Source of the DNA: Collibacillus ludicampi
GTDB taxonomy: Bacteria > Bacillota > Bacilli > Tumebacillales > BOQE01
NCBI RefSeq assembly: GCF_023705585.1
Contig: NZ_BOQE01000001.1
Coordinates: forward strand, 2,636,710 to 2,700,709
Reading direction: 5' to 3'
Length of the DNA stretch: 64,000 nt
The notes under the pieces were generated by a model. The model worked only from the letters and a program-made list of their open reading frames with translations. It was not told the origin of the DNA and did not search any database. Below are positions 9,180 to 16,907 of this stretch, piece after piece (the stretch's first letter is position 1; every line of letters begins with the position of its first letter). The translations under genes were made by a program, and so were the position numbers.

Positions 9180-9587
9180 ATGGATCAAATCATGGGCATG
9201 TACCAAGCACAACCGCAGGGAGTTGTTGAAAACCAAGTCATGCATGAACCGGCACCCGCACAACCGGAACAACAACCGTTAGCAGAAAATCAAGTGAGGC
9301 TGAGTGATGGCCGGATTGTTGAAATGCGGGAAGCAGTCGGTAGTGATGAAATGATCGTGGCAGGCCAGTTGGGGGATGTATTTGAGGCGAATGGAGCTGG
9401 AGGGGTGATTTTCCAAACCTGCTTAATTGCACGGACGATTACAAAGATTGACGGACAACCGGTCCAAAACTTGCGTGGTTATGAGTCTGTCCGTGATTTT
9501 CTAGCAGGATTTAAAGCCAAGGATTGGAACAAAATAAGAGCTCTTTATAACAAACTAAACGGGGATGATGCTCAGGGAAACGACTAA
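9180..9587 (+). CDS. tail assembly chaperone, short zero-frame product (XkdN-like)
   Basis: A 135-residue protein between the tube and tape-measure genes, the usual place of tail assembly chaperones. The N-terminus is Gln/Pro-rich (residues about 20-40), followed by a compact domain (LSDGRIVEMREAVGSDEMIV; then TCLIARTITKIDGQPV). The last sense codons contain the slippery heptamer GGGAAAC, so some ribosomes should shift to the -1 frame and make a longer protein. By analogy with lambda gpG/gpGT, the short form would coat the tape measure during tail assembly. Confidence 0.82.
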   Translation: MDQIMGMYQAQPQGVVENQVMHEPAPAQPEQQPLAENQVRLSDGRIVEMREAVGSDEMIVAGQLGDVFEANGAGGVIFQTCLIARTITKIDGQPVQNLRGYESVRDFLAGFKAKDWNKIRALYNKLNGDDAQGND

Positions 9588-9763
9588 GAGCACGAGTTAA
9601 CGCCCTCAAGTCTTCACCGGCCTTTAAACAGTGCCTTTCTCTTGCCAGCTATGGGATCTCATTTGAAGAGTCCAAGAACTGGACGGAAGCCATGCGAATC
9701 GCCGCATTGGAACTGTTTAAAGAAGCGGAGGAAAGAGCGAAAAAGGAGGCAGGGCTCAAGTAA
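9180..9763 (+). CDS. tail assembly chaperone, -1 frameshift product
   Basis: Shifting back one base at 9575-9581 carries the ribosome past the stop at 9585 into a frame open for another 60 codons to TAA at 9761-9763, giving a 194-residue protein. The extension (KSSPAFKQCLSLASYGISF, then NWTEAMRIAALELF and a charged helix) has no start codon of its own with a ribosome site near the junction, as expected for a T-domain made only by frameshifting. In known systems, the extended protein recruits tube subunits while both forms keep the tape measure soluble. The frame and heptamer are visible; the frameshift efficiency is not. Confidence 0.8.
9575..9581 (+). promoter_or_regulatory. programmed -1 ribosomal frameshift site GGGAAAC
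   Basis: In the zero frame the bases read G GGA AAC, an exact X XXY YYZ heptamer, four bases before the zero-frame stop codon. The -1 frame is open immediately afterwards. Lambda uses the near-identical GGGAAAG at the same place in its tail chaperone gene. Confidence 0.82.
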
Positions 9764-9784
9764 AACGATCCTGCTTAGAACGTG

Positions 9785-9814
9785 AACCACTCTCGAATGA
9801 GAGTGGTTTTGTTG
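9785..9814 (+). terminator. rho-independent terminator before the tape measure gene
   Basis: A perfect ten-base-pair stem (AACCACTCTC / GAGAGTGGTT) with loop GAAT, then TTGTTGT. It lies inside the late operon, between chaperone and tape measure, so it may lower tape-measure expression relative to sheath and tube. Confidence 0.7.
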
Positions 9815-9843
9815 TAGGCAGGAGCGGAAAGGGAGGGAAACAG

Positions 9844-12639
9844 GTGAGTTTTTTGGAAAAAGCCTTTGAACTATCGGTTGTAATCCAAGCCATTGATAAT
9901 TTTTCTGGGCCTATGAAAAAAGCTCAAGAATCAATGGCCTATTCTCAGAAAAGCATAAACGAGCTGAATAAGGCTATGAAGCTTATGGGCAGCTCGAAAA
10001 AAGAAATAGAAACAGTTAATGAATCCCTTAAGCAATTAGGCCAGAGAAAAGAGATTGAAAAATTAGTGAAAGATCTTCGATCTGCGGGGCAGTCTGAGGA
10101 ATTTATTAACAAAGTTGTCCAAGGATTTGACAAACTTGCAGAACAAGAAAAGAAGATCGGAAAGCTTACAGCCGCATACGAGAAGTTTAAAAAAGTTGCT
10201 CTTACCGGAGTCGCTATTACCGCTGTCGGTGTTGGTATCGATAAAGGGCTTTTGAATATGGCTAAGTCCGCTGGCGATCTTCAGATGAAACAGGTCGAAC
10301 TTGGTGGAGTGTATGGACTCGACCAAACGAGCGAAAAACTTAAAGAGATTGACCAGTTAGCCCAAGACTTATCGCAAAAAACACTGTTCTCTAAGTCCGA
10401 TATCTATGATATCAACCTAGAATTAGCTCACGCGGGAATTTCGCTCGAAAAACTAAAAAACATAGTACCTGAAGCAACCTATCTGGGAGAAATTGAGGTT
10501 GGAATGGGTAAATCGCCGTCTGCTTCAGCAACGGCTTATAACTTTGCACGGATGGTTGATGATGCTGGTATTAGTGACGATATAAAGCGGATGCAACAAT
10601 TCGCCGATCAAATGTACAGAGTTATTAGTGTTACGCACGCTACTTCTGAATCAATAGGTGAAGCATTTAAGTATTCCATGCCTGTTGTAAAAAACCTTGG
10701 TTGGAACGAGCAGGATAATCTCTTAGCTACCGCAATGGAAGCCCGTGCGGGGGTTGAGGGAAGTATGGCTGGTACACATATTAAAGATTTTGCGGAACGT
10801 ATCAATCCCTTCAAATATCTGGGTACTAAAGGTGGACAAAAACAGCTGGAGGCAATGGTGGATGCCGGATTAATCAGCGGAATTCACTACGCGACAAAGA
10901 CAAGAACGAAAACAGTAGGAAAAGGAAAAAACAAACATCAAATAACAGAGGTCATACCAACGAACGAAATTGTTTCCTTCGATGAGGCAGCCTTGATCAA
11001 AGATAAAGACCATATTAAAAGTTACGCAGATATTGTGAAAATCCTTTCTGAAAAACATGACGCATTTATAAAGAAAGGTTCATCTGTGGATTATGCCTCA
11101 CAACTCTCAAAAGATGAACTTGATGCCATTCAGGAACGCGCCAAGTTAATGACGGGTCATGAACTTTCGGGTGGAGAACTTCAATGGGCAGCTCTTTGGA
11201 ATAAGATTGCTGGGGAGCAGGGACAGGATTTTGCCATTATCTCTTCACACAAAGAAAATTTTGATAGACTCCAAAAACAAATGGAAATTCAGAAGAGCTT
11301 ACATCAGCAGATTGACATCATTCGAAGTACTTTTAAGGGGCAATCACATATCCTTGGAGGTAACCTTGAAACAATTGGCTTACAGCTTGGAAAACCTATC
11401 ATGGAAGCGCTAGTTCCAGCACTCGTTAAGGCCAACGAACTTTTGGGTAAATTTATGATCTTCCTAAATGACCACCCTAAAGCAACGAAGTTTTTTGGTC
11501 TTTTAGCTGGCAGTGTTTTAACGTTTGGTGGTGCCTTGATATCGGTAGCCGGAATAGTTGGTATGTTAGGGAAATCACTTCAAATGCTTGGTGTAAAAAA
11601 AGGATTTTCTCTACTTACTAGATTTGGTGGGCGAGGGGCTAAGATTGCTCGTTCCCTTGGAACGGGTCTACGTAAAGGTACCGTTGCAGGCGTCCGAGCA
11701 GTGCCCAAGGTTGCACGGGCAACAGGGTTAGTTGTTAAAGGCATGGGAATGGGGCTTGCAGCTCCTTTTGCTGCAGCTGGTAAAGGTGTGATGGCCGCAG
11801 GTAAACTGATTAGCCGGGCGGCGTTACAAGGAATCTCTAAATTACCAGGGCTGCTATCCAGAGCTGGCTCCGCATTCTTAAAATTCGGTGCCCAAGCCAT
11901 GCAAGCTGGGGGAAGAGTTTTGTTGTTTCTTGGTCGCTTAGGATTAGGGATGACTAAGATCTTAATTCAAGCAAGTGCTTGGGCGGTTCGTATGGCTGCT
12001 CAATGGTTGATTGCCATGGGACCGATCGGATGGATCATCATGGGAGTTATTGCGATTGTAGCTTTACTTGTTGCTGCCTGGAAGAGAGACTGGGGACATA
12101 TTCGAGAACATACTCATAACGTCGTTGAATGGATCAAGCAAAAGTTTCAAGACATGGTTGAGTGGTTTAAATCTCTTCCAGGTAAGATGAAAGAAATTGG
12201 AACGAACATAGTCCATGGAATCTGGGAAGGAATTAAATCTTTAAGTGGTTGGTTGAAGTCAAACGTTTTGGGATGGATCAAGGAAGTTGTTCCAGCACCA
12301 ATTGCTAAAGCATTGGGCATTCATTCTCCCTCAAGAGTCATGATGGAACATGGTCGATTCATTGCTCAAGGTCTTGCCGTTGGGATGATGGATCAAACAC
12401 GTATGGTCAGGAATGCGTCGCTGACGCTAGCTGGCCAAGTGACATCGGGTTTCAATGGAAATCAATCTGTTTCATTGGCCGGAGGATTTACGCCAGCCAA
12501 TGTGACGATTCACATCCACGCCCAACGTCACCATGACGAGGAAGCCATTGCAGATCTAGTCATCAAAAAACTGGGGAAAGTCTCTCGTGGCATGGTTATG
12601 AACACAGGTATGCGTGTAAATATCGGTTCCGTTTACTAA
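9844..12639 (+). CDS. tail tape measure protein (XkdO-like)
   Basis: A 931-residue protein starting at GTG after GGGAGGGAAACAG. It is largely helical: an N-terminal coiled coil (about 15-115), hydrophobic segments near residues 118-135, 550-572 and 725-748, and the C-terminal motif ALGIHSPSRVMMEHGRFIAQGL, which is the common tape-measure ending. The protein sets tail length and is ejected first at infection; at about 0.15 nm per residue a tail near 140 nm is predicted. The coding sequence is visibly AT-richer than the tube and hub genes on either side, which suggests exchange of this module. No lytic domain is obvious. Confidence 0.9.
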   Translation: MSFLEKAFELSVVIQAIDNFSGPMKKAQESMAYSQKSINELNKAMKLMGSSKKEIETVNESLKQLGQRKEIEKLVKDLRSAGQSEEFINKVVQGFDKLAEQEKKIGKLTAAYEKFKKVALTGVAITAVGVGIDKGLLNMAKSAGDLQMKQVELGGVYGLDQTSEKLKEIDQLAQDLSQKTLFSKSDIYDINLELAHAGISLEKLKNIVPEATYLGEIEVGMGKSPSASATAYNFARMVDDAGISDDIKRMQQFADQMYRVISVTHATSESIGEAFKYSMPVVKNLGWNEQDNLLATAMEARAGVEGSMAGTHIKDFAERINPFKYLGTKGGQKQLEAMVDAGLISGIHYATKTRTKTVGKGKNKHQITEVIPTNEIVSFDEAALIKDKDHIKSYADIVKILSEKHDAFIKKGSSVDYASQLSKDELDAIQERAKLMTGHELSGGELQWAALWNKIAGEQGQDFAIISSHKENFDRLQKQMEIQKSLHQQIDIIRSTFKGQSHILGGNLETIGLQLGKPIMEALVPALVKANELLGKFMIFLNDHPKATKFFGLLAGSVLTFGGALISVAGIVGMLGKSLQMLGVKKGFSLLTRFGGRGAKIARSLGTGLRKGTVAGVRAVPKVARATGLVVKGMGMGLAAPFAAAGKGVMAAGKLISRAALQGISKLPGLLSRAGSAFLKFGAQAMQAGGRVLLFLGRLGLGMTKILIQASAWAVRMAAQWLIAMGPIGWIIMGVIAIVALLVAAWKRDWGHIREHTHNVVEWIKQKFQDMVEWFKSLPGKMKEIGTNIVHGIWEGIKSLSGWLKSNVLGWIKEVVPAPIAKALGIHSPSRVMMEHGRFIAQGLAVGMMDQTRMVRNASLTLAGQVTSGFNGNQSVSLAGGFTPANVTIHIHAQRHHDEEAIADLVIKKLGKVSRGMVMNTGMRVNIGSVY

Positions 12640-12654
12640 AGGCGAGGTGAGAAG

Positions 12655-13230
12655 ATGGATACACTCCAGTTGGGTAACTTCATCTTTGAACCTGACGACC
12701 TTCCCGAAGAGATCCCGCTGGGCGGCGAGCAAATGCTGGCGGTGATCCAGTACCCGGGCGGCGCAAAAGAAGTGCAGGCGTTCGGTGCACAGGATCGAAA
12801 CATTTCCTTTAGCGGCGTCTTCAACTATACCAATGCCCTCGATAAGGTGAGACAACTCGATAAGATGTACAGAAGTGGAGAGGTGTATCCGTTGCAAATC
12901 GGTACCCTCTCCACTCGTTATGTGGTCATCAAGAAGTTCGAATGGGTTTATCGATCGCTCTATGAGATTCCGTATTCCATCGAGTTGGAGTTAGCGCCGA
13001 AGACGTCCATCCTGTTCCCGGATTCGACGTCTACCAGTCCGACTACCAGCCCTTCATCGTCGGATGCTCCGGCCCCTCAGAGGACGCACACAGTGGTGTT
13101 CGGGGATACGCTCTGGAAGATTGCTCTACAGTATTACGGTGATGGATCGCAATACCGGAAGATTGCGGATGCCAATAAAATTGAAAACCCCGATGTGATT
13201 ATCGTCGGGCAAAAGCTGGTGATTCCATGA
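12655..13230 (+). CDS. LysM-domain tail protein (XkdP-like)
   Basis: A 191-residue protein. The N-terminal 120 residues match the PBSX XkdP/gpX-type baseplate domain (LGNFIFEPDDLPEEIPLGGEQ cut here to its first part, then VIQYPGGAKEVQAFG). A Ser/Thr/Pro linker (about 120-140) leads to one LysM repeat at residues 142-191 (HTVVFGDTLWKIALQYYGD ... NPDVIIVGQKLVIP). LysM binds peptidoglycan or acts as an oligomerising fold in tail hubs. The stop overlaps the next ATG by four bases, so the two are coupled. Confidence 0.86.
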   Translation: MDTLQLGNFIFEPDDLPEEIPLGGEQMLAVIQYPGGAKEVQAFGAQDRNISFSGVFNYTNALDKVRQLDKMYRSGEVYPLQIGTLSTRYVVIKKFEWVYRSLYEIPYSIELELAPKTSILFPDSTSTSPTTSPSSSDAPAPQRTHTVVFGDTLWKIALQYYGDGSQYRKIADANKIENPDVIIVGQKLVIP

Positions 13231-14351
13231 TTGAAGTTCCGTTTCATGGGAATTTGCGCGGGGTTTCTAAGCCCCGCTCCATTGTACGCATCGACGGTTA
13301 TCGAACCTGGTTCAACTCCTGGGAAGTGAACCTCAACTCGACTCACGAGGCCGATGATTTTACGCTCGAACTTCCTTTCCGTATCACCCGAAACCAACAG
13401 CAAGGATACTTGGTCAACACACCGGAGTACACCACATACCTGTTTACGAAAAGTGATGTGCTGGTGGAGATCTTTGTCGGATACCCGCAAAACCCGCAGC
13501 AGTTTCAAGAGTCAGACCTGACGCGCATCATGTACGGGTATATGGATACTGCAGAGATTCGAGCGGATGCTTCGGGGGAGATTGTCACGCTGACAGGCCG
13601 CAATATGATAGCGCCGTTTCTGGATAACAAAACAACCGAAAAGTATCAGAACATGACGTCATCGGCGATTGCACAGATGTTAGCGGCGCGTCGGGGCTTA
13701 CAGGCAAGTGTAACGCCGACCTATACTCTCACCGGTAAGTATTACAACGGCGATCATGTGGAGATGAACAAAGATGTCTCTGAATGGGATCTGCTCACGT
13801 TTCTCGCTGAGCAAGAAGGATATGCGTTGCGAGTCAAGGATAACACCCTTTTCTTTGGGCCTTTTGATCAGGTCATCGGGAACATCACCAATGCGCCCCC
13901 GCTTAACTACACATGGGGGCAAAACATAGAGAGCTTCACCCTCTCGCGGTCGCCGCACGCGGCGAAAAACATCGAGGTAGAAGTTCATTCATACGACCAG
14001 AAAACCGGTAAGCACATTTTAGCGAAAACCGCCAGAAACTACGCTATGGCCCAAAACACGTACCATGAGCGTTATTTTTATCCGGGGCTTACGCAAGATC
14101 AAGCGCAAAAGAAAGCACAGTCGATATTGGATCAACTGTCGAAGCTCGAAGTCACCGGAACAATGAATGTGGCCGGAAATGAGCAATTGACGGTGGATCG
14201 AAGGATTGCGCTGTACGGGGTGGGGTTGGGATTGTCGGAGACCTATTTCGTGAGAAAGGCCAGCCATAAGTTTGATTACAAAAACGGCTACCGGTGTGAA
14301 ATTACATTCTCAAATCTGTTGTTGCCGGATGAGCAGACGGGAGGGATGTGA
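13227..14351 (+). CDS. baseplate hub protein, phage late control D-like (XkdQ-like)
   Basis: A 374-residue protein translationally coupled to the LysM gene. It has the gpD/XkdQ hub arrangement of beta domains: an N-terminal segment (VRIDGYRTWFNSWEVNLNST), a central DVSEWDLLTFLAEQEGYALR segment, which is a family hallmark, and a C-terminal ITFSNLL ending. Hub trimers sit at the centre of the baseplate, connecting tube and spike. Gene order LysM-hub-spike-wedge is as in PBSX. Confidence 0.85.
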   Translation: MIEVPFHGNLRGVSKPRSIVRIDGYRTWFNSWEVNLNSTHEADDFTLELPFRITRNQQQGYLVNTPEYTTYLFTKSDVLVEIFVGYPQNPQQFQESDLTRIMYGYMDTAEIRADASGEIVTLTGRNMIAPFLDNKTTEKYQNMTSSAIAQMLAARRGLQASVTPTYTLTGKYYNGDHVEMNKDVSEWDLLTFLAEQEGYALRVKDNTLFFGPFDQVIGNITNAPPLNYTWGQNIESFTLSRSPHAAKNIEVEVHSYDQKTGKHILAKTARNYAMAQNTYHERYFYPGLTQDQAQKKAQSILDQLSKLEVTGTMNVAGNEQLTVDRRIALYGVGLGLSETYFVRKASHKFDYKNGYRCEITFSNLLLPDEQTGGM

Positions 14352-14355
14352 TCGA

Positions 14356-14838
14356 ATGTACAGTCCATCTACGAACTGGATCGAACAGGTCAAGTTCGTT
14401 GCACGAGAGATGATCAACAACAAGATGTTCGTACTGGAGGGAATCGTTACATCCGTGGATCCCAACCCTCCGTACAAGGTCAAGGTGATGCTTGAACCGT
14501 ACGGGATTGAATCGGGGTGGCTCAAGGTGGCCACGCCTTATGTGGGTAACGGATTTGGATTCGTTTTTCCACCGCCAGCTGAAGGAACTCCGGTGAAGGT
14601 GATCTTCGATCTAGGGGACATCAAAAACGGAGTCGTGATTGGCTCGGTATTTAACGACAACGTGAAAATGCCAAGTGTACCATATGGAGCTGCAGGGCTG
14701 GTTCATCAGTCAGGCAGCTCTATTATTTTCAATCCGGACGGTTCCGTAGTTCTTTCTGGAGCCAACGGGGGTTCTCTTACGATTGACAAAACGGGAGCTG
14801 TAAGCATCTCCGGGAAAAACTCCTCGCAAAGTTGGTGA
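14356..14838 (+). CDS. baseplate spike / gpV-like OB-fold protein (XkdR-like position)
   Basis: A 160-residue protein. I chose the ATG at 14356, five bases after the upstream stop, rather than an upstream start that would overlap the hub gene by 80 bases. The N-terminal OB-fold-like region (VLEGIVTSVDPNPPYKVKVM ... FVFPPPAEGTPVKVIFDLGD) followed by short repeated beta strands (GSSIIFNPDGSVVLSGANGG) matches the membrane-piercing spike proteins of contractile tails. The protein would form the trimeric needle tip. Confidence 0.8.
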   Translation: MYSPSTNWIEQVKFVAREMINNKMFVLEGIVTSVDPNPPYKVKVMLEPYGIESGWLKVATPYVGNGFGFVFPPPAEGTPVKVIFDLGDIKNGVVIGSVFNDNVKMPSVPYGAAGLVHQSGSSIIFNPDGSVVLSGANGGSLTIDKTGAVSISGKNSSQSW

Positions 14839-14844
14839 TCGAAC

Positions 14845-15243
14845 ATGTCTTATCCTTTACCTGCAAATGACCCATTGGGGACCGATCTACGGTTGGATTC
14901 AAACGGGGATCTGGTGCTTACCATGTCCGGTTCACTGGATGCTGTGACTCATGAAGAAAATGTGGCGCAGACTGTCCGTGTAAACCTGACGACGCTCCCT
15001 TACACCTATCTCTGGGGAACGAATGTCGGTACGTTACTCGCGCAGTACGTGGATGCACCAATCACGGAATCGTTGAAAAAAGAGATCAAGAATATCGTTA
15101 TGGAAAAAGTATCGGCCGATCAGCGCATCTTGGAAGTCTTGGATGTACTCATCGACGACTCATATAAGGATATGCTCGTTCTGACGGTTGTCGCTGTAGT
15201 GGACACGATCGGGGTAGTGCAGATTCCCGTGCAAATAGGGTAG
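14845..15243 (+). CDS. baseplate wedge, gp25/DUF2634-like (XkdS-like)
   Basis: A 132-residue protein lying between the spike and gpJ-like genes. Segments DLRLDSNGDLVLTMSG, NVAQTVRVNLTTLPYTY and the helix ITESLKKEIKNIVMEKV are those of the gp25/GPW-like wedge family in Firmicutes phages (XkdS). Together with the two genes downstream it would build the wedge that triggers sheath contraction. Confidence 0.82.
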   Translation: MSYPLPANDPLGTDLRLDSNGDLVLTMSGSLDAVTHEENVAQTVRVNLTTLPYTYLWGTNVGTLLAQYVDAPITESLKKEIKNIVMEKVSADQRILEVLDVLIDDSYKDMLVLTVVAVVDTIGVVQIPVQIG

Positions 15244-15255
15244 GGAGGTGAATGA

Positions 15256-16353
15256 ATGCCGACGTTTCAACAGATTCTGGCGTCGATGATCCAGTGGTTA
15301 CAGAATGCGGGAAGCAAGCTGACCGATTTCACCCCGACGTCGATAGTAGGGCAAATTCTGTCGGCAATCGCTTCCGTCATTGACCAGATCTATTACGCGA
15401 TCCAAAACGCACAGAATCAAGCAAACATTTCAACGGCCTCCGGGGCAGGTCTTGATGCCAAAGGAGCCGATGTCGGAGTACCACGGAAACAGGCAACGCC
15501 TGCGAGGTGGTACTTTACTTTTATTAAGAACCAGGCGTCGAGTCAGCAAATCACGATTCCGCAGGGAACAATCATCACCACGATTCCGGGTCCGAATCAG
15601 CCTCCGATCACGTTCGCGACTGACACGAATACGTATCTTCCGGTCGGTACCCTGAGCGTAACAGTATCGGCCACCTGTCAGACGCCTGGAAGCATCGGTA
15701 ACATTGCTCCCAACACACCTTTGCTCGTCGGTTCTGCGGTGCCTGGGATTGACGGAGTCCAGTTGCAGTCTTTGGCCAACGGGACATACGGGACCGACAC
15801 AGAGACTGATGACGCTTACCGTCAGCGGCTGTTGGCGGCGCTGGCCAGTAAGGCGCAGGGAACCTTGACGTGGTATCAACAAACGGCATTAAGTGTCGTT
15901 GGGGTGCAATCGGTCAAGGTCGTTCCCCAGGGGCGAGGCCCCGGAACAGTGGACATTTATATCGTGGGTATAGGGAACACGTTGCCTTCTCCAGCGCTCA
16001 TCGGACAAGTGCAATCGACGATCGACGCCGGCCGGATCATTACGGACGACGCGAAAGTGTTCTCGCCAACCCCTTATACGATCAACCAGACGATTAACAT
16101 CAAAGTAGCACAGGGGTACGACCTGACGCAGACCGCAAACCAAGTGCAGCAGGCAATCACCAATTACATCAACGGGCTGGGGATCGGAGGAGGTTCTCTC
16201 GGGGCTCTGTACCAGGCACAGGTGAACGCGGTTGCTCTTTCGGTACCTGGCGTGGTGAACATCTTGCAGCCAGCTACACCTCAACCGGACATCACATTCA
16301 ACCCGTTTCAACTCCCGCAGGCGGGAACGGTGACAGTCAACGCTTCTTACTGA
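15256..16353 (+). CDS. baseplate J-like wedge protein (XkdT-like)
   Basis: A 365-residue protein with an AGGGAGGTGAATGA site. The N-terminus (FQQILASMIQWLQNAGSKLTDF) and the pattern DDAYRQRLLAALASKAQGTL near residue 180 are diagnostic of the gpJ baseplate family. It acts with the gp25-like protein and the following small protein in the wedge. The length is normal for the family. Confidence 0.9.
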   Translation: MPTFQQILASMIQWLQNAGSKLTDFTPTSIVGQILSAIASVIDQIYYAIQNAQNQANISTASGAGLDAKGADVGVPRKQATPARWYFTFIKNQASSQQITIPQGTIITTIPGPNQPPITFATDTNTYLPVGTLSVTVSATCQTPGSIGNIAPNTPLLVGSAVPGIDGVQLQSLANGTYGTDTETDDAYRQRLLAALASKAQGTLTWYQQTALSVVGVQSVKVVPQGRGPGTVDIYIVGIGNTLPSPALIGQVQSTIDAGRIITDDAKVFSPTPYTINQTINIKVAQGYDLTQTANQVQQAITNYINGLGIGGGSLGALYQAQVNAVALSVPGVVNILQPATPQPDITFNPFQLPQAGTVTVNASY

Positions 16354-16364
16354 GGTGATTTACT

Positions 16365-16904
16365 GTGGGACAAGCGCTTAATTTACTGAACCGGTTATCG
16401 AACATCTTCACCAAAGACCCCAACTCCATTCTCGGGCAGCTATTCGGGGCTGTGGGGGCGCAACTGGACGCGGTGGACCCGGCGCAAACCAATCTGGCTT
16501 CTCAATTCGCCGTATCTACAGCCACTGGCGACGCTTTGGACAAACACGGGAAGGACTGGGGAGTACCCCGAAGATATGGAGAGTCAGATGATGCCTACCG
16601 GGCAAGGATTCTGGCCGTGTTACCGATATACACGAATGGTCCAACAGTACAAGCCATTTCGACGATTGTACAAAACTTCACGGGTGTACCCCCGATTATC
16701 ATCGAATATGGGCCGGATGGATTTACGATGGGCGTTTCTCCTATGGGGCAATTCGTATTCAGTGACGAAGATCCATTTACTTTTCAAATACAAGTGCAAA
16801 ATCCGAACAACGTTCCATACAAACGAGCAGATCTTGAAGCAGCGGTGAATCAGGCGAAACCCGCCCGATCAACCGCTATTTTTGTGCATCAAGGAGGTGT
16901 GTAA
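16365..16904 (+). CDS. phage tail protein, gpI/DUF2313-like (XkdU-like)
   Basis: A 179-residue protein starting at GTG with GAGGTGATTTACT upstream. The N-terminal helix and the ESDDAYRARILAVLPIYTNG motif resemble the XkdU/DUF2313 family, which links baseplate to fibre; the C-terminal FQIQVQNPNNVPYKRADLEA is also typical. It follows the gpJ-like gene by 11 bases and precedes the fibre gene by three. Confidence 0.78.
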   Translation: MGQALNLLNRLSNIFTKDPNSILGQLFGAVGAQLDAVDPAQTNLASQFAVSTATGDALDKHGKDWGVPRRYGESDDAYRARILAVLPIYTNGPTVQAISTIVQNFTGVPPIIIEYGPDGFTMGVSPMGQFVFSDEDPFTFQIQVQNPNNVPYKRADLEAAVNQAKPARSTAIFVHQGGV

Positions 16905-16907
16905 CAG

